Assembly: GCF_001310815.1 (NCBI RefSeq)
Contig: NZ_BAZK01000016.1
Location: 1 to 64,000, forward strand
From: Pseudovibrio denitrificans JCM 12308
GTDB taxonomy: Bacteria > Pseudomonadota > Alphaproteobacteria > Rhizobiales > Stappiaceae
Length of the DNA: 64,000 nt
Reading direction: 5' to 3'
Under the pieces are notes generated by a model that ran no database searches, had not been told where the DNA came from, and saw nothing but the letters and a program-made list of their open reading frames with translations. How positions within the stretch are numbered: the stretch's first letter is position 1; each line of letters opens with the position of its first letter. Positions 38,570 to 47,827 of this stretch are shown here, piece by piece. Position numbers and translations under genes: made by a program.

Positions 38570-39307
38570 TTATTCACCCTCTGGCTTTTGCGCCAGACCG
38601 GATGGACCGATGGAATGCGTAGGGCCGAAGATCTCTTCGAACTGCTCACGCAGAATGATATCCACCTCAGGCATCGTGAGCGGCAGGCCCAGATCAACGA
38701 AGCTGGTGACGCCATGCTTTTGCACGCCGCAGGGGACAATGCCGGTGAAGTGTTCCAGGTCAGGGTCTACATTCAAAGAGATGCCGTGGAATGTTACCCA
38801 CTTGCGCAGGCGGATGCCGATGGCTGCGATCTTGTCTTCAACATCCTTGCCCTTTTCCGGGCGCTGAACCCAGACGCCAACGCGATCTTCCCGTCTTTCC
38901 CCGCGTACGTGGTGTTGCCACAGGGTGTCGATGAGCCACTGTTCAAGGGCAGCTACGAACGCGCGCACGTCTTGCTGGCGGCGCTTCAAATCGAGCATAA
39001 CATAAGCAACACGTTGTCCCGGACCGTGATAAGTATACTGCCCTCCGCGGCCCGTTTCATAAACCGGGAAGCGATCTTTGGCGATCAGGTCAACAGGATC
39101 AGCGCTGGTACCAGCGGTATAAAGAGGCGGATGCTCCAGAAGCCAGACGCGTTCGTTGGCTTCGCCAGCGGCGATTGCGGCAACGCGCTCTTCCATTTCT
39201 TTCTGTGCAACTTCATAGGGGATCAGCTCGTCATCGATCACCCATTCAACAGGGGGAGATCCTTCTAAGGGGAAGAAGTCTGTTTTAAGGGTTTGACGAT
39301 CAGCCAT
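38570..39307 (-). CDS. lipB: Octanoyl-[ACP]:protein N-octanoyltransferase LipB
   Basis: LipB (245 aa) moves octanoate from ACP to lipoyl domains of 2-oxoacid dehydrogenases and GcvH. The motif [17 protein letters not shown] (about residues 90-106), the catalytic lysine in [10 protein letters not shown] and the catalytic cysteine in GIVPCGV are present. ATG at 39307 gives [10 protein letters not shown]. It is convergent with acyP, the two stop codons being adjacent. Confidence 0.94.
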   Translation of the reverse strand: MADRQTLKTDFFPLEGSPPVEWVIDDELIPYEVAQKEMEERVAAIAAGEANERVWLLEHPPLYTAGTSADPVDLIAKDRFPVYETGRGGQYTYHGPGQRVAYVMLDLKRRQQDVRAFVAALEQWLIDTLWQHHVRGERREDRVGVWVQRPEKGKDVEDKIAAIGIRLRKWVTFHGISLNVDPDLEHFTGIVPCGVQKHGVTSFVDLGLPLTMPEVDIILREQFEEIFGPTHSIGPSGLAQKPEGE

Positions 39308-39450
39308 GTTGTTATCCCAAAATGATCTGCGGATTTCGGTTAGTTGGTTTGCCCTAATGAGATGTAAGCGTCTACACTAAAAATAACAGGGCACCAACTC
39401 ACAGAGTAGGGACTGGTGCATTTTATTCCCTCTGATGGAGCAGGACAGAG

Positions 39451-39717
39451 ATGAACAGGTTCGATGATATCTCCGTCGATATTTCGGTGGTGCTGGGTAA
39501 ATCTGAAATGCCAGTGCACCAGTTGTTGCGCATGGGACGTGGAGCGGTGATTGAGCTGGACACCCATGAAGCGGATGATGTGACGATTTTGGCAAACAAT
39601 ACACCAGTGGCCGAAGGGCAGGTGACTGTGGTTGGCGATAAAGTTGGCATTGTTATTACAAAGGTTCTGCAGCGTGCTGTGGAAATGCGGCCCGTAAACA
39701 TGGAAGATCGCATCTGA
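39451..39717 (+). CDS. fliN: FliN-like flagellar motor switch protein (SpoA domain)
   Basis: An 88-aa SpoA-domain protein: ISVDISVVLGKSEMPVHQLL (the FliN N-terminal strand-helix), then GRGAVIELD, then DDVTILANNTPVAEGQVTVVGDKVGIVITKVL, the typical FliN core. FliN forms the flagellar C-ring with FliM and FliG. No other flagellar gene is in the window, so this is an isolated copy and could be an extra or specialised C-ring subunit. Confidence 0.82.
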   Translation: MNRFDDISVDISVVLGKSEMPVHQLLRMGRGAVIELDTHEADDVTILANNTPVAEGQVTVVGDKVGIVITKVLQRAVEMRPVNMEDRI

Positions 39718-39897
39718 AATATCGCGTGCAGTGGATAAGTCCCCGTCCAAAAGAGGTTTTTTCGATTTTTTTCCTCTGCACTGTGAATTTTTGAAAAAGG
39801 GTACTTGCGCAGGTTCGAGGGGTTGGCTATATCACCGCTCACCGGCCGACGGGGCGAGGCAAACAAGCCAGACACTCCAACGGCAAGCCAAGGTTTT

Positions 39898-39984
39898 GCG
39901 GCCGTGGCGGAATTGGTAGACGCGCAGCGTTGAGGTCGCTGTGGGGTAACTCCCGTGGAAGTTCGAGTCTTCTCGGCCGCACCA
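39898..39984 (+). tRNA. tRNA-Leu (anticodon GAG)
   Basis: Acceptor arms GCGGCCG (39898-39904) and CGGCCGC (39974-39980) pair perfectly and CCA is encoded. The anticodon stem CAGCG/CGCTG encloses TTGAGGT with anticodon GAG at 39932-39934. A long variable arm (GGGGTAACTCCC region) marks a class II tRNA, and TTCGAGTCT is the T-arm. Reads CUC/CUU leucine codons. Confidence 0.96.
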
Positions 39985-39986
39985 AA

Positions 39987-40019
39987 AGCCCCGAGCTCTT
40001 TTAAGAGCCGGGGTTTTTT
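39987..40019 (+). terminator. Intrinsic terminator after tRNA-Leu
   Basis: CCCCG-x-GCTCTT and AAGAGC-CGGGG form a long stem followed by TTTTTT immediately after the tRNA. Confidence 0.9.
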
Positions 40020-40376
40020 GCTATCTAAGCCTCTGTTTTTTCTCAGTATATAAAAATGCAGGATCGCTTTATCAGGCGAGGGATCATGTGTTTTGCGTTG
40101 GTTTGCGTTTTTGTGCGTCTGCTTGCGTTTTTTATGGTTTGGGTGCGTTCTTATGTTTCCTCTGGATTTCCTGAAGGGCGCACGGGCCTACCCCAAAAAG
40201 AACGCAGTTTGATGTAAATCGTGAATTCTTCGCAAAAGGATTGCACGGTCAGAGAAGGTCGCTATAAACACAAACCTGTGCACAGGGACCTTGGTACCAG
40301 AGGCATTTCAATTTTCAGCAATACTGAAGGACGATGCTCACGTTAAGCATTTGACTGAACAACCAGTGGAGGTCTC
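40020..40376. other. Intergenic region between tRNA-Leu and mgtE
   Basis: No gene is seen in this 357-bp stretch. It holds the 10-bp-phased TGCGTT array and presumably the mgtE promoter. No magnesium riboswitch (M-box) could be recognised. Confidence 0.5.
40094..40149. repeat. Five TGCGT(T/C) hexamers at exact 10-bp spacing
   Basis: TGCGTT occurs at 40094, 40104, 40124 and 40144 and TGCGTC at 40114; the missing position 40134 holds the degenerate ATGGTT. The exact one-turn phasing on one face of the helix is typical of tandem direct-repeat regulator sites. An inverted AACGCA lies at 40201-40206. The array stands 230 bp upstream of mgtE. Confidence 0.6.
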
Positions 40377-41792
40377 GTGACCCAATCGGAAAATCCCGGT
40401 GCGCTTCATGCTGCGCCCCCTCCACCACATGTTCGAGATGCCAGTGGACACCTTGATACGGACTTTGTAACGCGCGTTGAAGAAGCTCTTGATACGCGTG
40501 ATGCTGCTGTTGTGCGCGAGCTGGCGGGTAATCTGCACGAAGCGGATATGGGTGACCTGCTGGAGATGCTGCGCGAGGATGATCGCGTTCTTCTTATTCA
40601 GCTGCTGGGTGAAGAGTTTGACTTCGCCGCTTTGACCGAAACCGAAGAGCCTGTGCGTGCGCAGGTTTTGGATGCATTGCCGGATGGGGATGTTGTTGAG
40701 GGCATTGGCGAGCTTGAGTCCGATGATGCGGTTTATCTGCTTGAGGACATGGAGCAGGAAGAGCAGGAGAAGATCCTTGCTCAGCTGCCCAATGTGGATC
40801 AGGTTCAGATTAAGCGGGCGCTTGAATTTCCTGAAGATTCTGCTGGTCGTATTGTTCAGACTGACTTTATTGCGGTGCCACCCTTCTGGACAGTGGGGCA
40901 GGTGATTGACCATCTGCGCAGCTCCAAAGATCTGCCTGACAGCTTCTATGAGCTTTATGTGGTTGATCCGGGGTTCCGCCTGTTGGGTGCTGTGGCGCTG
41001 GACCGGTTGCTGCGCACCAAACGCTCCAGGAAGATCTCCAAGATTATGGAGGAGACCCGCCATTCTGTTCTGGTGACTGATGATCAGGAAGATGTGGCGC
41101 GCTTGTTTGAGCGCTATAACCTCGTTTCTGTTGCTGTGACCGACACCTCCGAGCGCTTGGTTGGTATTGTGACGGTTGATGACATCGTTGACGTCATTCA
41201 AGAAGAGGCTGAGGAAGACATGTTGGCGATGGCTGGTGTGGGTGATGAGGAGATCTCTGACAGCGTTCTGGAGATTGCCAGATCTCGCATTTCCTGGCTC
41301 TCGGTGAATGTGTTCACCGCCATTTTTGCTGCGTTTGTTATCTCTATTTTCTCGGCCACCATTGAGCAGATGGTGGCGCTGGCTGTGTTGATGCCGATTG
41401 TGGCGTCCATGGGAGGGAACTCTGGAACGCAGACCATGGCCGTTACCGTGCGCGCGATTGCCACTCAGGAGCTGAACAGGCGTAACATCCTCAGGGTTTT
41501 ACGGCGTGAGCTGTTGGTGGGCATCATCAACGGTGTGGGCCTTGGAGTACTGATTGGTGCTATTGCGGGGGGCTGGTTCCTCAACCCAGAACTTGGGGTG
41601 GTTATTGGCAGTGCAGTTCTGATTAACTCTATCTGCGCTGGTTTGTTTGGATTGCTGGTTCCAATGGGCTTAGAGAAAATTGGAGTGGATCCTGCCATTG
41701 CTTCTTCAGTTTTTGTGACCACCATAACGGACGTTGTTGGCTTCTTTACATTTTTGTTCCTGGCTGCATGGTGGTTCGGTCTGCCGTTTTAG
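40377..41792 (+). CDS. mgtE: Magnesium transporter MgtE
   Basis: MgtE (471 aa) is a homodimeric Mg2+ channel gated by cytosolic Mg2+. Domain order is standard: MgtE N-domain (about residues 35-145), two CBS domains (about 150-270, with IVTVDDIVDVIQEEAEED at the end), a plug helix, then five transmembrane helices (about 300-470) with the pore region PIVASMGGNSGTQTMA (ring of small residues and conserved N). GTG start at 40377 after GTGGAGGT. A VOC-family gene follows 17 bp later. Confidence 0.95.
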   Translation: MTQSENPGALHAAPPPPHVRDASGHLDTDFVTRVEEALDTRDAAVVRELAGNLHEADMGDLLEMLREDDRVLLIQLLGEEFDFAALTETEEPVRAQVLDALPDGDVVEGIGELESDDAVYLLEDMEQEEQEKILAQLPNVDQVQIKRALEFPEDSAGRIVQTDFIAVPPFWTVGQVIDHLRSSKDLPDSFYELYVVDPGFRLLGAVALDRLLRTKRSRKISKIMEETRHSVLVTDDQEDVARLFERYNLVSVAVTDTSERLVGIVTVDDIVDVIQEEAEEDMLAMAGVGDEEISDSVLEIARSRISWLSVNVFTAIFAAFVISIFSATIEQMVALAVLMPIVASMGGNSGTQTMAVTVRAIATQELNRRNILRVLRRELLVGIINGVGLGVLIGAIAGGWFLNPELGVVIGSAVLINSICAGLFGLLVPMGLEKIGVDPAIASSVFVTTITDVVGFFTFLFLAAWWFGLPF

Positions 41793-41809
41793 CCAATCAG
41801 GAGGTTAGA

Positions 41810-42235
41810 ATGGATGCACCGGGTATCAATGGAATTGTCGAAACTGCTGTTTATGTTGATAATTTTGCCGAGTCGCATCAGTTCTACGGCGACCTTTTAG
41901 GGCTGAACCGTGTCGTTGAGGGGGAGCGTATGCATGGCTATGACGCGGGCCCCAACCAGATGCTTCTGGTCTTCCGGCGCGATGTGTGTGGTGATGATGT
42001 AGACAGCCCTTTCGGTATGGTTCCCGGACACAGCACGAGTGGGCCTTCGCATTTCGCCTTCGCCATTTCCCGCAGTTCTTTGATTGAGTGGCGGGAGTAT
42101 CTGGAAGACAAAAAGATCCCGATCAGCAGTGAAGTTCGTTGGCCGCAAGGCGGGGTGAGCCTGTTCTTTCATGACCCCTTTGGCAATGTGGTGGAGCTGG
42201 CCACACCGGGTCTCTGGCCGAACTATCAGGATTAA
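41810..42235 (+). CDS. VOC-family (glyoxalase/dioxygenase fold) protein
   Basis: A 141-aa single vicinal-oxygen-chelate domain pair. The N-terminal strand with ETAVYVDNFAESHQFYGDLLGL, the central HFAFAISRSSLIEWREYL and the C-terminal VSLFFHDPFGNVVELATPGLW (metal-binding Glu in VVEL) are typical. Metal ligands: His in GPSHFAF and Glu in VVELA. ATG at 41810 follows AGGAGG. Likely translated with mgtE; the substrate cannot be told. Confidence 0.85.
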   Translation: MDAPGINGIVETAVYVDNFAESHQFYGDLLGLNRVVEGERMHGYDAGPNQMLLVFRRDVCGDDVDSPFGMVPGHSTSGPSHFAFAISRSSLIEWREYLEDKKIPISSEVRWPQGGVSLFFHDPFGNVVELATPGLWPNYQD

Positions 42236-42703
42236 TCGTAACTCGCTTTCTGGCGATACTTTCCTACGCTCTTGGCTGAAAAGATTTTGTCCGCGATGAA
42301 GGCTCTTTGTGTAGTGCCAGTTTTAAGAATGGTGCGTGAGGGTTTTGTCGAAAGACAGAGTTTTAGTCAAGAGTACAAGATCATAAATAGAAATAGGTTA
42401 AGTCAGGCCCGTGGGTTTTACGTCTTTCAATTTTACAGAACTGTCCTCTAGAGTGACTTCTCAATAAACAATTGCTGCAAATGCCGAAAACTTAAGACTA
42501 TCGCCATATGAGCTATGAAGTGAGTATGAGGCGGTGGTATCGCTCATATCTGCAAAGTCATGACAATAGGCTTGATCGCGGCCTCCTAAACCCGCCTAAC
42601 TTGTTCTGATATATGTATGAAAACGAATGTGGTGTGGTTAGCTTCAGATAAGATTACACTCATAGGCTGTAGTTGTAGTTTTTATATACTTGGAGTGTAG
42701 AGC
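42236..42703. other. Intergenic region, no gene seen
   Basis: A 468-bp A/T-rich stretch between the VOC and VCBS-protein genes. I see no supported open frame, RNA gene or repeat. TATATACTTGGAGTG just before 42704 provides a ribosome-binding site for the next gene. Confidence 0.5.
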
Positions 42704-43444
42704 ATGGCCAATAACGCACCAGTTACTTTCCCTTATGAATTTACCAGACACGAAAACCAACCAGGTGTGTGGCGTGCGATCTTTCATGATCAAGATTGGG
42801 GCGACACGCACACGACTTCTCTCAACACGGAGGGTCTAAAAGGGACGTTGACGTTGACTGACCAAGGTTTGTTTGATGCTTTTTTGTACGACCCCGGTAC
42901 AGAGTTTGATTACCTCGCAGAAGGGGAAACAGCCACCACCAGCTTTACCTACACAATCACTGACCAACACGGGGCAAGCGACACCTCTACGGTAACTATC
43001 AATATTATCGGCAAGAATGACGGACCAGTGGCATCCTCCGTGTACTCAGGTACCGTTGAAGATGCTGCTGTTGTCATCTCGCCACATTTTAGTGATGCTG
43101 ATACCAACGACAGCCACACTATTACCGTTGAGACGGACGGTACACTTGGTACCGTGACTGTCAATGAGGATGGCAACTTTATCTATGATCCAAACGGGCA
43201 GTTTGACGATTTGGATCAAGGTGAGTTTGGGTTTGATAGCTTCACCTATACGGTCACCGACGAATCTGGCGCGACCTCTACAGAAACGGTTAATGTGACC
43301 GTAAATGGCAGGGGCGAAGCAGCCATCGAAGAGGGAGAAAACACAGTCTCCGATAGTGTGTTGCGGGATAGTTTTGACACTTCGCTCACGGCCGAGGGTG
43401 TTACCCATTCCAATCTATATGAGGATGATTTTGCCTTTGTGTAA
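42704..43444 (+). CDS. VCBS-repeat / cadherin-like surface protein, short
   Basis: A 246-aa acidic protein with two VCBS-type beta-sandwich repeats (about residues 10-105 and 108-205). Signatures include LTLTDQGLFDAFLYDP..YLAEGETATTSFTYTITDQHGA and the second copy VNEDGNFIYDPNGQFDDLDQGE..SFTYTVTDESGA. No classical signal peptide is present, as in type I secreted adhesins, but no RTX repeats are seen. Asp/Asn-rich loops suggest calcium binding. Most relatives are huge; this is a short version. Surface role is inference. Confidence 0.75.
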   Translation: MANNAPVTFPYEFTRHENQPGVWRAIFHDQDWGDTHTTSLNTEGLKGTLTLTDQGLFDAFLYDPGTEFDYLAEGETATTSFTYTITDQHGASDTSTVTINIIGKNDGPVASSVYSGTVEDAAVVISPHFSDADTNDSHTITVETDGTLGTVTVNEDGNFIYDPNGQFDDLDQGEFGFDSFTYTVTDESGATSTETVNVTVNGRGEAAIEEGENTVSDSVLRDSFDTSLTAEGVTHSNLYEDDFAFV

Positions 43445-43471
43445 GGCTTTGATGCGAAGCTAAATCTAACT

Positions 43472-43501
43472 AGCCCCGACGAGCACTTCGTGGGGCTTTT
43501 T
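43472..43501 (+). terminator. Intrinsic terminator after the VCBS-protein gene
   Basis: AGCCCC (43472-43477) and GGGGCT (43492-43497) form a stem followed by TTTTTA, 27 bp after the stop. Confidence 0.8.
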
Positions 43502-43600
43502 ATTGCTGGAAGTTACGCTTACTTGTTTCCCTGAGTGTTTACTGGGATATGCTAGGATTTACTACGAAATGTTTTGAGTGCTGAGAGAGGTTTTTTACAG

Positions 43601-44026
43601 ATGACAGAGCGTGGTGGAACGGATTTGCAGGAACTGCTGGCGTCCATGGAGGCTTCTCTTTCCGAAGAAAGCTTTGTGTTTTGTACTTTCCCCAATGGCA
43701 GCATTGAGGCTTTGGCAGAGCATTCCCCGCTTGGACTGTTCTGGGAAAACGAAGGCCTGACGGCGATCCTTTCCATTGAAAATGCAGGTAAAGCTGGCGT
43801 TGAAACCGAACCTTGCTTCCGCCGTATCTCGCTTGCGGTTCACAGCTCTCTGGAAGCCGTCGGCCTTACCGCCGCCCTCTCCAAAGCCCTCGCCGAAGCC
43901 GGTATCTCTGCCAACGTCGTCGCAGCCTATTACCATGACCACATCTTCGTGCCGGAAGAGAAGGCGGAAGATGCGATGGCTGCGCTGGAAGAGTTGAGCC
44001 GCTCTGCGAAGGCTGGGTTGGCTTAG
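43601..44026 (+). CDS. ACT-domain protein
   Basis: A 141-aa cytoplasmic protein: DLQELLASMEASL then FVFCTFPNG, GLTAILSIENA and the segment RRISLAVHSSLEAVGLTAALSKALAEAGISANVVAAYYHDHIFVPEE, a clear ACT-type beta-alpha-beta unit with the VHSSLxAVGLT signature of the DUF2241/ACT_3 group. ATG at 43601 was chosen since AGAGAGG lies about 12 nt upstream; an earlier TTG at 43574 lacks support. Its stop codon interlocks with that of the convergent GGDEF-EAL gene. Ligand unknown, probably an amino acid. Confidence 0.82.
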   Translation: MTERGGTDLQELLASMEASLSEESFVFCTFPNGSIEALAEHSPLGLFWENEGLTAILSIENAGKAGVETEPCFRRISLAVHSSLEAVGLTAALSKALAEAGISANVVAAYYHDHIFVPEEKAEDAMAALEELSRSAKAGLA

Positions 44027-46119
44027 GCCAGGATGCCGAGTTGGGAGGCTGGGGTTCTTGGGGGTGGGGCTATGGTTTGCTGGCCGTTTAGGAGGCACTC
44101 GAAGGTTTCGGGGGCGACGGCTGGGGAATACAGATAGCCCTGATACTCGTGGCACTGCAACTTCTGGATCTGGCGAAGCTGTTCTTTGGTCTCGATGCCC
44201 TCTGCCACCAGAGTGAGGTTCAACAGGCGGCCCATCTGGACGATCATCTGTACAATTGGCCAGCGTTTGGTGTCGGCGATGAAGGATCTGTCGATCTTCA
44301 GGGCTGTTACCGGATAGCGCTGGAGGTAGCCCAGGTTTGAGTAGCCTGTGCCGAAATCGTCGATTTCCAGCGTAAAGCCAAGATCACGCAGGGCGTTGAG
44401 TTCTTTCAGCGTTTCATTGGCGTCGCTGAGCAGGGCGCTTTCGGTGATCTCCAGTCGGATTGATCTGGCCGACGCGCCAGTCTCAATGAGAATGCGGTGC
44501 AGGCGCTGGGATATGCGGCCACGGCGGAACTGGGCCGGGGACAGGTTGATGGAGATCGCGATGTCATGGCCAGCCTGTGCCCATTGCTTTTGCTGCAGCA
44601 TGGCTTCGCGGGCAACCCAATCACCGATCTCATCGATCATGCCTGCTTCCTCTGCAATCTCAATGAAGCTTGCAGCTGAAACGAGGCCGCGGGTTGGATG
44701 ATGCCAGCGCAGCAGGCCCTCTGCGCCCACAATGCGGTTGGTGGCGACGCAGACGCGTGGCTGATAGTGAACGGCGAGCTCTTTGTTGCGCAGAGCCTGA
44801 CGCAGGGCAGTTTCCAGGCTGACGCGTTCTTCCGCTTCCCGAGACATGGAGATATCAAAGAAGCAGATGCGGTCGCGGCCCAAATCCTTGGCTTTATACA
44901 TGGCAAGGTCGGCCTTGCGCATGAGAGTGTCCAGATCAACGCCGTGTTCCGGATAGGTGCACACGCCAATGGATGGGGTGACCTGCAGCATGTGCCCGCG
45001 CACTTTACAGGGTTTGGACAGGGCTGTTCTGATTTCTCTGCTGATGTCGTCCAGCAGGTCTTAATCTGCGAAGTTGGCGATGAGCACAACGAACTCATCC
45101 CCGCCAAGGCGGGCGACAAAGCCGATGCCTTCGACGACTTCCTTCAGGCGCTTGGCGATGACGACGAGCAGGTCGTCGCCCACCAGATGGCCGAGGGTGT
45201 CGTTGATTGTTTTAAAGCGGTCGAGATCAATGAAGATGAGCGCACCGGGGTTGCCGGTGATGCGGGTCTCATCCAGATAGCGCTCGGCTTCAATCTCAAG
45301 AAATGTTCTGTTGGCAAGGCCGGTCAGCGTGTCGTGGTGGGCCAGGTAGCGGACTTCGTGTTCTGCTTTCAGGCGTTTGGTGACATCTGAGGCGCTGAGC
45401 AGGATTGCTCTGGAACCGGAAAACGGATCGTATCCGCTGCGGGCGTTCAGGTCGAACCAGCGTTCTCCCTGAGAGGAGTGCATGAGAGCGACGAGGTTTG
45501 CCTTGCCTGTTTTGCGCAGTTCATCCAGCAGCGCATCAAAATCGCGGCGGTTGCACATGCGGTTGATCAGGTCTTCGCAGCCATCAGGCCGGTTGAGGCG
45601 GCTTGCCGGGTTTTCAAAAATCAGTTTGCCGTTCTCATCAAACATGCTGATCATGGAGGTGGTGTAGAGCAGTACCTGCGCGCTGCGCACCTGTTCCGGC
45701 TCGTTGCCGACCTCAGAGATAACCTGAACCAGCAGGCCCGGATTGCCCGAGACGAGTGGCTGAGGGGATATGGAGCAGTAGACGGAGACCGGCTGAGCGT
45801 TTGGGATGACGGTGATGCATTCGGTGATGCGGCCTTCTTCCCGTACGCGGGTCAGATAAGACTGCAGCTGTCGCTCATAAGAGGGATCGTCAAAAGGGGC
45901 AGGCAATTCAATTCTGAAGGCGCCGGTCTGGTCGATACAATTCTTGAGAGACAGACCGAGGAACGTCAGACCTGCGGCGTTGGCCCAAACGAGTTTGGTC
46001 TGGGAGACGTCGACAATATACATAGGGACGTCGACACGGGCGAAGGCGCGTTGGTCTTCTGTTGGGACAGGCGAGTGATATAGGACGTTGGCATCCAGCG
46101 TTTCAATAAAACCAGTCAA
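44023..46119 (-). pseudogene. PAS-GGDEF-EAL cyclic-di-GMP protein with an internal in-frame TAA
   Basis: A cytoplasmic c-di-GMP enzyme of about 698 codons. Two PAS-like regions (about residues 25-130 and 150-255) precede a GGDEF domain with DTLTGLANR, IDLDRFKTINDTLGH and the active-site RLGGDEFVVL, then an EAL domain with EGLLRWHHP (Gly in place of Ala), EITESALL, DDFGTGYSNL and VAEGIE. At 45061-45063 an in-frame TAA stands where CAA (Gln) would continue LIANFAD-x-DLLDDISREI; the frame is unchanged on both sides. The stop cuts the GGDEF domain just after its active site, and a GTG at 45001-45003 could restart an EAL-only product. A real nonsense mutation or a sequence error; both remain open. 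Confidence 0.85.
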
Positions 46120-46486
46120 ACCTGAAAATCCCTTTGTGCTGTGTCCTAGGACTAGACACCATCCCCTGCATGTCTATATCAGCTATAGGTAGATCGTTAT
46201 TTTTACCGATTATGTGAGTTGCAAGGTTATTAAAACGTTATTCCTTTGCCTTTAAGTTGGAACAAACGAACTGAAAATGTGCAAAATGCATTGATTTAGA
46301 GGTGGAGAAACGGCGGTCTAGCGAAGGACCTACCAAAAGTGAGGGGAGAACACCCTCTTTTTCCTAGGGAATTTCTGTTAGGCTATGACTTTGCGTGTTT
46401 GCGGTCTGCCGCAGTATCTTTTAGTTATGTTTGATCAGAGTCTGCCGCGTGGGGCGGTAGCGAATAAAAGGGAGCATGTCATTCGC
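46120..46486. other. Divergent intergenic region between GGDEF-EAL and clpP-like genes
   Basis: About 370 bp. The frame of the clpP-like gene is open back to 46385 but that part shows no family similarity. No RNA gene or repeat was recognised; promoters for both divergent genes are expected. Confidence 0.45.
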
Positions 46487-47101
46487 ATGACGGACTATTG
46501 TGCTTCGACGTCAATTCGCCTTGAAGGTGATGAGGACGCGCCAAAGAATCCTGAAAAGTCCATCCCGGTGGACAAGCATCTTTTTGATGCGCGGACAGTG
46601 CTGATTACAGGACCTGTGACACAAGAGATGGCTCAGGATGTCTGTTCCCGTCTGCTTGCACTTTCCCAGGTCAGCAATGACCCGATTACCGTTATTGTTT
46701 CTTCTCCGGGTGGCCACGTAGAATCCGGTGACATGATCCACGATATGATCAAGTTCATCCAGCCGGAAGTTCGTATTCTCGGCATGGGCTGGGTGGCGAG
46801 CGCTGGTGCTCTGATTTACGTGTCTGTGCCTAAAGAACGTCGTTTCTGCACCCAGAACACCCGCTTCCTGCTTCACCAACCATCTGGTGGTGCTGGCGGT
46901 ATGGCAACTGATATCGAAATTCAGGCCAAAGAAATCCTCAAGATGCGCGATCGTCTGAACCAGATTTTCGCAGACGCAACCGGCCAGCCGCTGGAGCGCA
47001 TCGAAAAAGACACCGACCGCGATTACTGGATGAGCCCAGATGAGGGCATAGAGTACGGTCTTGTTGGCAAAGTGATCAACAACGTCTCCGAGCTTAGCTA
47101 A
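46487..47101 (+). CDS. clpP: ClpP-family serine protease (paralogue)
   Basis: A 204-aa ClpP-type peptidase. The catalytic serine is in [11 protein letters not shown], the histidine in FLLHQPSGG and the aspartate in [27 protein letters not shown] is the conserved oxyanion strand. The WVASAGA sequence differs from the canonical GMAASMGA of housekeeping ClpP, and no clpX or lon is adjacent, so this is probably an accessory ClpP. The ATG at 46487 gives the MTDYCAS start; the frame is open to 46385. A terminator follows. Confidence 0.85.
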   Translation: MTDYCASTSIRLEGDEDAPKNPEKSIPVDKHLFDARTVLITGPVTQEMAQDVCSRLLALSQVSNDPITVIVSSPGGHVESGDMIHDMIKFIQPEVRILGMGWVASAGALIYVSVPKERRFCTQNTRFLLHQPSGGAGGMATDIEIQAKEILKMRDRLNQIFADATGQPLERIEKDTDRDYWMSPDEGIEYGLVGKVINNVSELS

Positions 47102-47122
47102 CAGCTGGCTTACATGAATTAG

Positions 47123-47150
47123 AAAAGGCAGCCGGTTGGCTGCCTTTTTT
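47123..47150. terminator. Intrinsic terminator after the clpP-like gene
   Basis: AAAAGGCAGCC, a loop, then GGCTGCCTTTTTT form a stem with A-run and T-run, usable from both strands. Confidence 0.9.
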
Positions 47151-47231
47151 GTTGCCCGGGTCAGGATCAGCGACGGGCAAGCGCTCTTTCTCTTGGAAAG
47201 GGAAGAGCGTTTTGGAAGAGGATGCCTACCG

Positions 47232-47827
47232 CTACCAGTTCTTGGAGCTTCGAGCCATTGGGCGGTGCGGTGTTCGGGGTTGGTGGCGGTGGTGACGTCG
47301 GAGATGGTGGCGATGGAGTCGGCACCGGCGGAGAAGACGTCGCTGGCACGTTCCAGAGTGATGCCGCCGATTGCGACTAGATGCTTGTTGGTGCGCTCGC
47401 GCCATTTCTTCAGAGTTTCCAAACCCTGTGGCTGCCAGTGCATTTCTTTTGAGGTGCTATTGTAAATCGGGCCAAGGGCCACATATTCAGGATCTAATGC
47501 CAGAGCTGTGTCCAGCTCGGCTTCATCATGGGTGGAAATGCCGTAGTAGATCCCCGCGGAACGGAGTGCGCGGAAATCAGCGGTTTTCAGATCCTCTTGT
47601 CCTAAATGCACATAGCCCACGTTTGCGTCATACGCTGCCTGCCAGTGATCGTTGACGACAAGCACTGCGCCGGCTTTGTCGCAAAGTTGCTTTGCTTCGC
47701 GGACCTGAGATCGGATTTCATCCTCGGACTTGTCTTTGATACGGAGCTGACAAAATTTGACACCAAGAGGAAGGACACGTGGCAGCCACTGGGTGCCATC
47801 GATGATCAGATAGAAGCGATCTAACAT
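47232..47827 (-). CDS. thiE: Thiamine-phosphate synthase ThiE, stop codon lost by a probable -1 frameshift
   Basis: ThiE joins HMP-PP and the thiazole phosphate to make thiamine phosphate. TIM-barrel motifs are present: FCQLRIKDKS, VNDHWQAAYDANVGYVHLGQEDL, GISTHDEAEL, YVALGPIYNSTSKEMH and VAIGGITLERASDVFSAGADSIA. Family proteins end near residue 200. Here, after residue 194 (WLEA), the written frame runs on for a further 240 codons antisense to the clpP-like gene. One added base near 47246 gives an Asn-Trp-stop ending at 47232, so a single missing base is the simplest explanation. Confidence 0.85.

Noticed and set aside
46511..47231. C-terminal 240-codon extension of thiE antisense to the clpP-like gene
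   Set aside because: ThiE ends near residue 200 in all known relatives; the extension comes from a probable missing base and reads antisense through clpP.
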